A stretch of DNA of 64,000 nt, taken from assembly GCA_943367715.1 (NCBI GenBank), contig CALRJY020000001.1, positions 1 through 64,000 on the forward strand, read 5' to 3'. This document shows, piece by piece, positions 1-7,301 of this stretch. Numbering within the stretch: the first letter of the stretch is position 1; each line of letters begins with the position of its first letter. This stretch comes from JAEYXS01 sp943367715. GTDB taxonomy: Bacteria > Verrucomicrobiota > Verrucomicrobiia > Limisphaerales > JAEYXS01. A program made the translations under genes and the position numbers. The notes below the pieces were generated by a model. That model made no database searches, was not told the origin of the DNA, and was given only the letters and a program-made list of their open reading frames with translations.

Positions 1-16
1 GGCGAGGGAGCATATT

Positions 17-388
17 ATGAACAAATCTGTGACCGAGCCGCAACAACGCCCCAGCCCATCGGAACCAGCAGACATCGCCCAGAGAGTTTTCAGACAGTCT
101 CTTAAATCCCGGGCTGTCGGAGTGATGCTGATCGTGAACGGGGGAGGAACTTTGCTATCCATTATTTTGCTGGTCCTGACCGCATCGGGTGGCGGCGGGA
201 CCAGCCATTCGCCTCCCATCGTCTATGGACCTGGCTCTTTGCCCACCCAGTTCACTATTAATCTCACCCTGCTTTCCCTGCCCGCCGTGAAGATCGTCTT
301 TGGCCTGATGCTCATTTTCTTCAGCCGCGCCGCCGGACATTACCTCATCAAAGGTCTCAGCGAGAAAGATGCCGATACCTGCCTATGA
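17..388 (+). CDS. small membrane protein, unknown function
   Basis: I do not recognise this 123-residue protein. A purine-rich GAGGGAG sits just upstream of the ATG. The N-terminal ~35 residues are polar and proline-rich. Two hydrophobic stretches follow, at about residues 36-58 (a glycine-rich membrane segment) and 80-105, so it is probably a two-span inner-membrane protein with a glycine/serine/proline-rich loop between them. No catalytic motif is visible. The window starts 16 bases upstream, so an upstream operon partner cannot be excluded. No plus-strand gene follows within 3 kb. Confidence 0.6.
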   Translation: MNKSVTEPQQRPSPSEPADIAQRVFRQSLKSRAVGVMLIVNGGGTLLSIILLVLTASGGGGTSHSPPIVYGPGSLPTQFTINLTLLSLPAVKIVFGLMLIFFSRAAGHYLIKGLSEKDADTCL

Positions 389-594
389 ATGATGCCTCGG
401 GCAGTCCACGTTTTCGGTAGTGGCCATCCTCGAAAAATCCAAACTCCGCCCTCTCTCCTAAGTGTCACGTCAGGCGTGAGCTCCAAAGTGTTGAAAGCAT
501 TTCAAGCCGCCTCCATTGCTCCCTCCCGTTGATAAATTTTGTTGGCTAGAGGTGTTGACGTTCAGCACCATGGGACGCGCTTCTTTATCAGGTG

Positions 595-617
595 GCGTGG
601 GCGCCTCGCCCACAGCC
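595..617 (+). repeat. dispersed palindromic repeat, family A, copy 1
   Basis: The core GTGGGCGCCTCGCCCAC is nearly self-complementary. It recurs at 23879-23920 in the same orientation and, inverted and longer, at 701-740. It behaves like a REP-type extragenic palindrome, found only between genes in this window. Confidence 0.65.
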
Positions 618-700
618 ACTCACCTAAGCAAAGACAGGCCAGCTTCGCAAAAAATCTCCCGCACGAAACACCCGTTTTTATTGCGTTTTAAGCATTGTAA

Positions 701-740
701 GCCAACGGATCTTCGCAGCTTGCTATGGGTGAGGCGCCCA
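701..740 (-). repeat. dispersed palindromic repeat, family A, copy 2 (inverted)
   Basis: Read on the minus strand, this 40-base block aligns over its whole length with 23881-23920. Both carry TGGGCGCCTC, then AGCAAGCTGCGAA, then GTTGGC, with only a few substitutions. It faces the copy at 595-617, so the pair forms a large inverted repeat with about 80 bases between the arms. Confidence 0.7.
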
Positions 741-827
741 TCTAAATCATTCGCCAAAATTCATGACCGACTCCAGGGCGGCACGTTTGCATACCGACAA
801 TGGCAACGCCCGTGGGAATAAAATAAC

Positions 828-930
828 GAGGGCCAAAGGCCCGGCCTCATACCAACCCAGGGCAACGCCTTGTGTAACGCCCCTCAACAGTCCAAGTGCT
901 GAAAGCCTGACTCATGCACCCATGCGCGAA
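828..930 (+). repeat. dispersed repeat, family B, copy 1
   Basis: GAGGGCCAAAGGCCCGGCCTCATACCA followed by GGGCAACGCC and, further on, AAGTGCTGAAAGC...CTCATG matches 4001-4095 in the same order. Each half contains a short palindrome (GGCCAAAGGCC; GGGCAACGCC). It is an extragenic element, not a coding region. Confidence 0.65.
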
Positions 931-1013
931 CATCCCACGACTATCCTCACCGTAGCGCGTTCCTTGCTTCAGGAAAAAACAAAGCTGCACCAACCGTTCA
1001 GCCATCCGCAAAC

Positions 1014-1110
1014 TCCCGCAGTCCCGTTAGGGACTTCCCGAAAATAGCCCACCATTTTTAATGGTGGGTAAATCGTTCCTAAAACCCACCAGTCCCGTCA
1101 GGGACGAAAG
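1014..1110. repeat. palindromic element at the 3' end of the TPR gene
   Basis: Two near-identical palindromes, GTCCCGTTAGGGAC (1021-1034) and GTCCCGTCAGGGAC (1092-1105), flank a hairpin CCCACCAT...ATGGTGGG (1048-1068). The minus-strand TPR reading frame runs into this element and ends inside it, so its last ~28 codons are repeat-derived. This looks like an element that inserted into, and replaced, coding sequence. Confidence 0.65.
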
Positions 1111-2373
1111 AACCACACCTCTGACATCCTCTGCCAACGTGTCCCCATCCCAGATGCAAGCCTGCACCGGCGAGGCACATTGCCAAAATAGGATCAGCAT
1201 CATCGCCTTGGCAGCCCGCTTTAGTTTAAATCTCCCCCTCAATTTCCGTATGATCACCACCAAAGCCCAAAGGCATAAACAGGGCACCGTGATTAAAGCT
1301 ACCACGAGCAGGTTTATCTTGGTTGAAACTGTTTTCGATTTTTGGATGTGTGTTTGGATCTCCAGGATTTTCAGTTCCAACACCTCTTTTAAGGGACTCC
1401 CCATGGTGATAGCCTTCTCAAAGGCCTTCTGCGCGAGATTCAGATCACCTGCTTTTAAGGCAGCCATTCCCAGCATCGTCATACAAGCCGGTTCGTCCGG
1501 GTTGAGTGTGGCCATGTAGATGACTCCTTCCTGAAACTTCTCATCCTCGGCCAGTTCGAATTTGCCCCGAGATGCCTCGACGGAAAGGTGGTTTTTGACA
1601 TCGTAAGGAACCGGGCTTGCCACGCGCGGTTTTGGTGCGCGTGCGTACGCCGGTGGTTCATCCCAGGCGGCTAACTTCAAAAGCAGGCGTGCTTTGGCCT
1701 CTTGATTGGTCCGGCGGTTCCCGGTGATGGACTGCAAGGCTGCTGTTAATTGCGCGGCCGTTTGATTGGTGTCCCTGGCGTGGATGAGCGCATAGGGCAT
1801 TGATTGGTTGATGTCTGGTATGTCGAAAAGTGGGGCGGTGAACTCATCCACATACACATGCCGTGCCTGATAATCCTTGGGCTTGGCCAGATATTGCAGT
1901 AGCGCCAGATGATACTTCTCCAAGCCAAAATGCGCGTCCGGTTTCAACTCCAGATCGCGGGCGATATGCTTCTCCGCCTCAGCATATTTTCCTAACAGAT
2001 GATACGCTGTGCCTAGATTCGCATGGATGCCATAGTTGTCCTCAAACCGGCTCACGACGGGTTCCAGCAAGGCAGCCGCCTCCTTGGCTTTCCCTAATCG
2101 CAAGTAAGTCCCTGCCACATTGTTCCACCATTCGACGTCTGCTTCATTCCGCTTGGCCAACAATTCTTTAAGGCGCTCATCCAGCTTCTTGGTATCCACC
2201 TTTGGCGGTCGGGGATTCAAGATGGCATCCGCCAATGTGGGATTCTTCCTGACATCCTCTTCCAACGTGTCCCCATCCCAAATGCAAGCCTGTGCTGTAA
2301 GCACAAAGGCAGCGAACAGAATGACGACCCTGAACAGCGGACGTTTTCCTTTTGAAACTAGGAAGTTTCGCAT
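1027..2373 (-). CDS. exported TPR-repeat protein with duplicated ACIWDGDTL motif
   Basis: The 448-residue product starts at an ATG preceded by GAGGAG at good spacing. A signal peptide (about residues 1-29) ends at ACIWDGDTLEEDVR. TPR units follow at roughly 85-170 (NNVAGTYLRLGKAKEAAALL; LGTAYHLLGKYAEAEKHI) and about 300-345, then one membrane span near 353-375 with a basic tail. After that tail the frame continues into a second hydrophobic stretch and a second ACIWDGDTLAEDVRG (about residues 404-419). The last ~28 residues are read from a palindromic repeat. I infer that a tandem paralogue following this gene was destroyed by the repeat and its stub fused to this frame. TPR role (protein contacts at the membrane) is family knowledge; the specific job is unknown. 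Confidence 0.75.
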   Translation of the reverse strand: MRNFLVSKGKRPLFRVVILFAAFVLTAQACIWDGDTLEEDVRKNPTLADAILNPRPPKVDTKKLDERLKELLAKRNEADVEWWNNVAGTYLRLGKAKEAAALLEPVVSRFEDNYGIHANLGTAYHLLGKYAEAEKHIARDLELKPDAHFGLEKYHLALLQYLAKPKDYQARHVYVDEFTAPLFDIPDINQSMPYALIHARDTNQTAAQLTAALQSITGNRRTNQEAKARLLLKLAAWDEPPAYARAPKPRVASPVPYDVKNHLSVEASRGKFELAEDEKFQEGVIYMATLNPDEPACMTMLGMAALKAGDLNLAQKAFEKAITMGSPLKEVLELKILEIQTHIQKSKTVSTKINLLVVALITVPCLCLWALVVIIRKLRGRFKLKRAAKAMMLILFWQCASPVQACIWDGDTLAEDVRGVVLSSLTGLVGFRNDLPTIKNGGLFSGSP

Positions 2374-2458
2374 GGGTATCTCCTCAATCTAAGACAATTT
2401 ATCACGTCCACCCAAACTCCGCCTCTCTTTCTTTTCTCTTTTTCGCGCCTTTAGCGGA

Positions 2459-3337
2459 TCACTTCCCCACCAATCCCGCAGCCTGTTTCTTGATCTCCTC
2501 CAGCAATATCCGCGTCACCGGTCCTGCCGTTCCTTGCCACACCGTCGCCACATTGATCGCGGGAAACCCCTCCATCGGCAGCATGCGAATGCCCTTCGGC
2601 AATTGCCCCTTGGGCACCTTCACCGATACACCCAGGCCGAACCCATGCGCCACGTAGGTATGCAGCAATTCCAATGAAGTGACTTCGATGCCCGTGGGCC
2701 ACTCCACCTTGCGCTTCGCCAATCCCTGCCGCAGCGCGAGCGTCAGTGGCTCCGCTGCCGGCGGGCAGATCAACGTCTCGCCGATGAGGTTTTCTTTCCA
2801 CAAATCCTCCGCCGATTTCAGCTTCCAATCATCCGGCACCAGCAGCACCAGCGGCAGTTCGATGAGCTGCATCGAGTGCATTCCCGCCGGCAGCTTTCCC
2901 GCCGTGACCGTCACCGCCAGGTCAAACTCCTGGTTCGCAAAACCCTGTTCCACCTGTGCCAGCGTCGCCTCCACCAAGGTGAATCGCAGCCGGGGAAACT
3001 GCTTCCGCACCCGCGATAGCACTGCCGGCAGATGATCCCTCAGCACCATGGACGAAGCCGCGATGCGCACCAGTTGCGTCGCCCCACCGCGCAACTTCTC
3101 CGTCACCGGCCCGATGTTCTCAAAGAACGGCCGGATAAATCCATATAGCTCCTCGCCGGATGCCGTGAGCTGAAATGGCCGCCGCTGAAAGAGCGACTGC
3201 CCCAGGTCCGCCTCCAGTTGCAGGATCTGGCTGCTCACCGCCGGTTGCTGGATGCCGTAGGGGATATGCCGCACCGCATTCATGATGCCCCCATGCTTCG
3301 CTACGTAATAAAACAGTTCGAGATGATGGATGTTCAT
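2459..3337 (-). CDS. LysR-family transcriptional regulator
   Basis: This 292-residue protein has the usual LysR length and layout. An N-terminal winged helix-turn-helix spans about residues 1-60 (HLELFYYVAKHGG, then QQPAVSSQILQLEADLGQSLFQR), followed by a periplasmic-binding-protein-like effector domain. The HTH contains a small insertion after the first helix (NAVRHIPYGIQQPAVS) compared with the textbook GSFTRAA-LHVSQPAVS spacing. LysR proteins commonly control a divergent neighbour; the divergent gene here is the 58-residue membrane protein starting at 3412, with a 74-base gap that would hold the operator. The effector and targets cannot be read from sequence. Confidence 0.88.
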   Translation of the reverse strand: MNIHHLELFYYVAKHGGIMNAVRHIPYGIQQPAVSSQILQLEADLGQSLFQRRPFQLTASGEELYGFIRPFFENIGPVTEKLRGGATQLVRIAASSMVLRDHLPAVLSRVRKQFPRLRFTLVEATLAQVEQGFANQEFDLAVTVTAGKLPAGMHSMQLIELPLVLLVPDDWKLKSAEDLWKENLIGETLICPPAAEPLTLALRQGLAKRKVEWPTGIEVTSLELLHTYVAHGFGLGVSVKVPKGQLPKGIRMLPMEGFPAINVATVWQGTAGPVTRILLEEIKKQAAGLVGK

Positions 3338-3411
3338 GATTGATTAAACCGATGGCGGCCTAAGTTTTATCAATTCACGCTCTTTGAGGACAGCAGATAA
3401 GTTGTTGCCTC

Positions 3412-3588
3412 ATGAACAGTGAATCTATCTACGAATTGGTGACCCAAAGCCCAAAGCCAGAGTCATTCTCCTTTGGGAACTGGTTGAAAAAGAGTCTGCT
3501 GGTGCTCTTTGTCGGGGCGATAGGCGTTCTTTTGCTCAAAGTTGTTGGCCTGGCCATCCTGCAACATTTGATGCGCAACATCGTGTAA
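3412..3588 (+). CDS. 58-residue membrane protein divergent to LysR gene
   Basis: The frame runs ATG at 3412 to TAA at 3586-3588. It has a polar N-terminal half (MNSESIYELVTQ..., FGNWLKKS) and one clear membrane span at about residues 28-50 (LLVLFVGAIGVLLLKVVGLAIL). GAGGACAG lies about 20 bases upstream, so the ribosome site is weak. Its position head-to-head with a LysR regulator makes regulation by that protein plausible, but this is inference. No family is recognised. Confidence 0.5.
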   Translation: MNSESIYELVTQSPKPESFSFGNWLKKSLLVLFVGAIGVLLLKVVGLAILQHLMRNIV

Positions 3589-3660
3589 AAGGTGACTCGT
3601 GTGAACTGTTTCAACGCGGCAATGTCGGAACACCTCGGGTAGACTAAAATAATACCAATT

Positions 3661-3957
3661 ATGTGGATAACTTGGGCAATGATTGCGGTATATGGCTGGT
3701 TTCTACTGATCCTTTTGGCCTTGATCGTCGCCGCCCTCCGCTTGTTCCGCCATGGCCACCGCGGTCTTGGCCGTTCGGCTATGCTCTTGGGCGGCATACT
3801 TCTCCTCGGCGCGTGGGTTTCCACGGTGATCGGTTGCCATGAAATCCAGGACTATACCCAACGCCCGGCCTTCTGGGTTTCACTCGGCATTGGTGCCGCC
3901 GGTCTGATCATGGCCGGTTTGGGATTGAGAAGAATTCCCCCAGCGAAACCATCATAG
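3661..3957 (+). CDS. small integral membrane protein, unknown
   Basis: A 98-residue hydrophobic protein with three probable membrane spans: about residues 4-27 (AMIAVYGWFLLILLALIVAA), 37-58 (AMLLGGILLLGAWVSTVIG) and 70-90 (FWVSLGIGAAGLIMAGLGL), separated by a basic histidine/arginine-rich loop. The first ATG lacks a good ribosome site, and an ATG at 3679 is an alternative start. It follows the 58-residue membrane protein on the same strand by 72 bases. I do not recognise a family. Confidence 0.6.
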   Translation: MWITWAMIAVYGWFLLILLALIVAALRLFRHGHRGLGRSAMLLGGILLLGAWVSTVIGCHEIQDYTQRPAFWVSLGIGAAGLIMAGLGLRRIPPAKPS

Positions 3958-4000
3958 AGGTCGGGCGTTATAGCCGTTATGAACATTAAGCGGTTGAAGT

Positions 4001-4095
4001 CGAGGGCCAACGGCCCGGCCTCATACCAGCGTGGGGCAACGCCCCACGAAATGGTTTCTAAAAGTTGAAGCGCTGTAAGCGCGCTTCATGCGCGG
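4001..4095 (+). repeat. dispersed repeat, family B, copy 2
   Basis: It matches 828-930 in order: GAGGGCCAACGGCCCGGCCTCATACCA, GGGGCAACGCCCC, then GAAGCGCTGTAAGCGCGCTTCATG. Each block is internally palindromic. It fills the space between two convergent small membrane-protein genes. Confidence 0.65.
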
Positions 4096-4115
4096 ATCGG
4101 CTGGGATAGACTAGT

Positions 4116-4406
4116 TTATTTAGTCTCCCGAGTTATGTTCCCCACCTCGGCTTGATTCGTCTTGTCGGCCAGCGTCACAATGGCCGGATTCACATTCTTC
4201 TTCCGCGAGTCAACCAGTTCCCAAATCAAACCGGCTATCCCCCCGCCAACTACCAAAGGAATCCCCATGCCGCGCAAAGCGCTTGCTTCAGGCAAAAGCC
4301 AATCGCCCAACCCGACCAACGCCAATGCTGCCAACAGCACCGAGTAAAAACGCCATAAGTAGCAGACTTCCAAAAGCCAGACCGCGATTTGAAGAAGAGT
4401 CCACAT
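4116..4406 (-). CDS. small membrane protein, tandem paralogue 2
   Basis: This 96-residue protein has two membrane spans at about residues 3-33 and 45-62 and a charged cytoplasmic-type tail of about 30 residues. The motif LVGLGDWLLP around residue 35 is shared with the upstream gene (IVGLGDWLLP), and the pattern W/F-R-x-Y/L before it also matches. The two genes lie on the same strand 13 bases apart and are therefore a tandem duplication, probably one operon. No known family is recognised. Confidence 0.6.
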   Translation of the reverse strand: MWTLLQIAVWLLEVCYLWRFYSVLLAALALVGLGDWLLPEASALRGMGIPLVVGGGIAGLIWELVDSRKKNVNPAIVTLADKTNQAEVGNITRETK

Positions 4407-4419
4407 GGCAAGGGCGGGC

Positions 4420-4638
4420 CTAGCGTTTCTTCCTCACATACTGGCTGCATTCCCAAATGCCCCCGCCGATCAAGGCGAGAACCAACACGGGAATGGCCAA
4501 AATCCGCCAACCACTATCCGCCGGCAGCAGCCAATCTCCCAGCCCCACGATTCCCATGCCCGCCACCAACGCCAGGAACAACCGCCAGAAATGGCCAGCT
4601 TCCAGTATGGTGAAGAATATTTCTATCAATAGCGACAT
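4420..4638 (-). CDS. small membrane protein, tandem paralogue 1
   Basis: I place the start at the ATG ending at 4638 (72 residues), not at the upstream TTG at 4680, because CAGGG lies at ribosome-site distance from the ATG and the protein then aligns end to end with its paralogue at 4116-4406. It has two membrane spans (about 4-32 and 42-60) with the shared IVGLGDWLLP turn and a basic C-terminus (SQYVRKKR). Confidence 0.6.
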   Translation of the reverse strand: MSLLIEIFFTILEAGHFWRLFLALVAGMGIVGLGDWLLPADSGWRILAIPVLVLALIGGGIWECSQYVRKKR

Positions 4639-4696
4639 GGACTTGCCCTGGAGCTTCGCGGAAAGGGCCTTCCCGGGCAATTACACGAAACCTCCC

Positions 4697-4855
4697 CGCT
4701 TGGAACCGCCTCCCTCAAAGCTCCCTGAACTCCACCCGCCGCTGCCCATCCTCCAGATGCAAAATCGCCACCGACCGCTCCTGCTTGAACCGCGGCTTCC
4801 CCGCGTAACCCGGAGGGATGAAGTGAATGCCGTCGCTCACTTCATTGAATGGCGA
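4697..4855 (-). pseudogene. 3'-end remnant of the phosphodiesterase gene, copy A
   Basis: Translated on the minus strand, this block gives FNEVSDGIHFIPPGYAGKPRF then ERSVAILHLEDGQRRVEF, almost the same as the last ~45 residues of the intact phosphodiesterase at 6767-7228. The identity extends past the stop codon into CGCTTGGAACCGCCTCC, so DNA, not just protein, was copied. All upstream catalytic motifs (DTHG, GD, GNND, GHTH) are absent, so it cannot be functional. Confidence 0.8.
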
Positions 4856-4951
4856 TGAAAAGCTGTCCATGGTGGATATGTGCGCAGTATTGTTTGAAAG
4901 GAAGGCCATATGGCCGAAGCAGCATAAGGAACAGCAAGACCGTATCAATCA

Positions 4952-5362
4952 ATGAACTCGGACGCGGAAAATTCCACCGGCGGTAGTCAGTCACGATGTG
5001 CGGCTTGCGGCCGCCCATTGAAAGGGGAAGAAGCAATCTGCCCGGATTGCGACGTAGCTTTGGCCCCAAAACCGGAAGAGCCTCCCTGTGCCCCAAGTTG
5101 GGGAATGGACATCTTCGCCATGATGATTGCGCAACTCGCTACGGTGATCGCTGCGGTGTTCGCCAATTTTTCACTGCCAGGAATGTTCTGCTTTTGTGTT
5201 TTTATCCTGGTCATTCTTTTGCGCCCGCGCTGGCAGGATTTAAACGGAAATCAACTGGTGATCAGGTCTATGCTGCTTCTGCTGGTCGGGGCTGTCATAG
5301 GGTGCATATTCTACGGTGGACTGCTCATGGGTTGCAGATACCTCATGCGCGATATCCATTGA
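4952..5362 (+). CDS. zinc-ribbon membrane protein
   Basis: The 136-residue protein begins with a short acidic/serine leader and a zinc ribbon at about residues 16-33 (CAACGRPLKGEEAICPDC: two CxxC knuckles). A proline-rich linker and two hydrophobic segments follow (about 55-90 and 104-127). Zinc-ribbon-plus-membrane proteins of this kind are common in this phylum, but the role is unknown. The gene lies between phosphodiesterase-tail copies A and B, so it may have been carried or bracketed by that duplication. Confidence 0.65.
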   Translation: MNSDAENSTGGSQSRCAACGRPLKGEEAICPDCDVALAPKPEEPPCAPSWGMDIFAMMIAQLATVIAAVFANFSLPGMFCFCVFILVILLRPRWQDLNGNQLVIRSMLLLLVGAVIGCIFYGGLLMGCRYLMRDIH

Positions 5363-5395
5363 AAATAGAGGGAGATTTTTTGGTCGACGCTACTT

Positions 5396-5490
5396 ACAAG
5401 ATGCAAAACTCCACGCGCCGCTTTCCTTCCTCGAAATGCAAAATCGCCACCGACCGCTCCTGCTTGGACCGCGGCTTGCCCGCGTAACCG
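5396..5490 (-). pseudogene. 3'-end remnant of the phosphodiesterase gene, copy B
   Basis: On the minus strand this reads GYAGKPRSKQERSVAILHFEEGKRRVEF, aligning with the C-terminus of the intact gene at 6767-7228 and with copy A. It is shorter (about 95 bases) and more diverged. It starts nine bases downstream of where a functional copy would keep its Phe (F to S change) and has no upstream coding sequence. Confidence 0.75.
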
Positions 5491-5502
5491 CAAAACATAA
5501 GC

Positions 5503-6504
5503 TCAAGGCAACGCAATTCTTGACATTGGCTTGGAGGGAGGAAACAAGTTTTTGCTAGGATTGAACTCAAGATTTCGGTCTTTAGGAACCGGGTTAAAAT
5601 AGTAAGTAAAAATTAATCGCCCGCTCGCAAGCAAGTTGAAGTCTCCCATTATTTTTGCGTAATTGGCTGATATCTCTTTCCCTTGTTCATCTCGGACAAC
5701 TCGCGTCTTAACAAAGAAGCCCACATCATCCCGGGCAATTTCCGGCACATAAGAACTCCCGCGAAAAACCCAAGCCGGTTTGTACCCGGCAACTGGAGCT
5801 TGATGGGGAAGTTTGCATTTGCTGTAGCTCAAAAATATTGGTGACTCCATGATCCCTTCAAAGGGATCTGTGAATCCAATTTCAAGCATCATATCCCACT
5901 TACCGTGAGCCAAATCAAAATGCTCCTGGCTCCATTCGATTTTGCGAACTTTGGCGGCCGACTTGCTCAAGGCCAAGTTCTCCTCCAATGTCGCTCCCGA
6001 TATTCTGTAGCCCTTAAACTCACGCCTGAATTTTAACCGAATGTCGGTGATTCTGCCATTTCCATGAGGTGCCACCCAGTCACCGGCCGCAAAATCAAAA
6101 CCCACCCATTCGTTATGCACTGGAATAAGAACTCCCCCAGTAAAGTCTCCGGAATAACCAGGGGTGAGGGCATGCAATGCTATTGGCTTCAAAATTCTCG
6201 GCAGCACAACATTTAGATTCCAATCACGGTCTTTTGAAAGCCCCGCAAATGTAGCCTCATAATGCCCCTCACAAGAGACGCGCACGTAAACTGAATCGGT
6301 TGCTCTTCCGGTTGCACGGAATCGCCCTGTGATACCCGGTTTTCCTATGACAGCTTGATCGCGTGCCGCACCCGGGTTGATGAAAGAAACTTTAATCATC
6401 GCGTTGGTAACGATTGCGCCCTCGTCATCGACAACTCGCAATTCAACGGTATTGCCCCAAGCAGCCAAAATCGGAAATAGAATCAGCAAGAGTAATAGCT
6501 TCAA
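5503..6504 (-). CDS. secreted protein of an unknown two-domain family (paralogue of 26787-27788)
   Basis: The start is a TTG with a perfect GGAGG seven bases upstream, giving 333 residues. A signal peptide (about 1-18) is followed by an N-terminal domain of about 100 residues that resembles a carboxypeptidase-regulatory-like beta sandwich (VELRVVDDEGAIV...). A ~200-residue C-terminal domain carries GVLIPVHNEWVGFDFAAGDW, VAPHGNG, REFKGY and FTYYFNP...NLEFNPSKNLFP. The same motifs occur in the same order in the 333-residue protein at 26787-27788. I do not recognise the C-terminal domain; location is periplasmic or outer-surface by signal peptide. Confidence 0.75.
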   Translation of the reverse strand: MKLLLLLILFPILAAWGNTVELRVVDDEGAIVTNAMIKVSFINPGAARDQAVIGKPGITGRFRATGRATDSVYVRVSCEGHYEATFAGLSKDRDWNLNVVLPRILKPIALHALTPGYSGDFTGGVLIPVHNEWVGFDFAAGDWVAPHGNGRITDIRLKFRREFKGYRISGATLEENLALSKSAAKVRKIEWSQEHFDLAHGKWDMMLEIGFTDPFEGIMESPIFLSYSKCKLPHQAPVAGYKPAWVFRGSSYVPEIARDDVGFFVKTRVVRDEQGKEISANYAKIMGDFNLLASGRLIFTYYFNPVPKDRNLEFNPSKNLFPPSKPMSRIALP

Positions 6505-6766
6505 GCTAGACCTCCAGAGTTAGTCATTTGTTCATACATAGGATAGACATAGGATAGGGCAACTTAAAGGGAGCCCGCACATTGCGGTTTTCTTGCCAAG
6601 AGCAACTCGTTCGTCCGCGCACTCACGGTTCCGTCGCCTCACACCTTCTGGCCCTCGGCCTTCATCTCCATTGCCTTGGGGGTGGTGGTTGTTTCCTCAA
6701 ACCCTCCGTCTTTCCCCGCCCACCGTCAAGCCGCGCCCAAATCCGCTGCGCTTGGAACCGCCTCCC

Positions 6767-7228
6767 TCAAAGCTCCACGAACTCCACCCGCCGTTGCCCA
6801 TCCTCCAGATGCAGTATCGCCACCGACCGCTCCATCTTGAAACGCGGCTTGCCCGCGTAACCCGGATTCAGAAAATGCACCCCACCGATCACTTCATCGA
6901 ACGGCTTGTGCGTATGTCCGAACATCACCACCCCCGGCGTATGCTGCGCGATCTTCCGCTTAAGTGAATCATCCAACCGCCGCGGCTCCACGATGTGATG
7001 AATCATGAATTTGACGCCACCCACCTCCACCACCTCCGTCTCCCGATACTCCATCCCGAAATCATTATTCCCCAACACCGCCGTCACCGGCGCGATCTGC
7101 TCCAGCTCCAGAATGATCGTCGCAAATCCGATATCCCCTGCGTGCAAGATGTGCTCAACCCCTGCGAAAATCTCCGGCACACGCGGGTCCAAGTAGCCGT
7201 GCGTATCCGAGATAAGGCCGATTTTCAT
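6767..7228 (-). CDS. YfcE/MJ0936-type metallophosphodiesterase
   Basis: At 153 residues it has the usual length for this small calcineurin-like family. The metal ligands are all visible: DTHG (D8, H10), HAGDIG, GNND (about residue 53), HHIVEP and GHTHKPF. It ends GYAGKPRFKMERSVAILHLEDG. The family hydrolyses phosphodiesters, often cyclic nucleotides or model substrates, with Mn or Ni; the physiological substrate is unknown. The intact gene is the source, or a sister, of two degenerate 3' copies at 4697-4855 and 5396-5490. Confidence 0.9.
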   Translation of the reverse strand: MKIGLISDTHGYLDPRVPEIFAGVEHILHAGDIGFATIILELEQIAPVTAVLGNNDFGMEYRETEVVEVGGVKFMIHHIVEPRRLDDSLKRKIAQHTPGVVMFGHTHKPFDEVIGGVHFLNPGYAGKPRFKMERSVAILHLEDGQRRVEFVEL

Positions 7229-7230
7229 AA

Positions 7231-7257
7231 TTGTAGCTGCCGACGTGAGGAGGCAGA
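7231..7257 (+). repeat. dispersed repeat, family C, copy 1
   Basis: TGTAGCTGCCGACGTGAGGAGGC matches one arm of the long palindrome at 22635-22700 (GTAGCAGCCGACGTGAGGAGGCTC type) and the copies at 9519-9545 and 62949-62976. It begins directly at the start of the phosphodiesterase gene. Confidence 0.6.
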
Positions 7258-7301
7258 ACTGGCCCTACGTCCCGCAAAGTTCCGCCTCATCAAACCGAAA
7301 T

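Larger units (their letters stand above)
389..1013. other. intergenic stretch built mainly of dispersed repeats
   Basis: About 640 bases separate the first gene from the convergent TPR gene. Short reading frames here show no start signal, composition or motif of a real protein. The stretch holds two inverted copies of a GTGGGCGCCTCGCCCAC-type repeat (595-617 and 701-740) and one copy of a GGCCAAAGGCCCGGCCTC-type repeat (828-930), each of which recurs elsewhere in the window. Confidence 0.6.

Noticed and set aside
516..1047. Two plus-strand frames of 94-101 codons
   Set aside because: They read through dispersed palindromic repeats, lack ribosome sites and have a composition unlike protein.
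4715..4948. A 77-codon frame ending like the phosphodiesterase
   Set aside because: Only the C-terminal tail matches; the N-terminus is unrelated and catalytic motifs are missing, so I treat it as a remnant.
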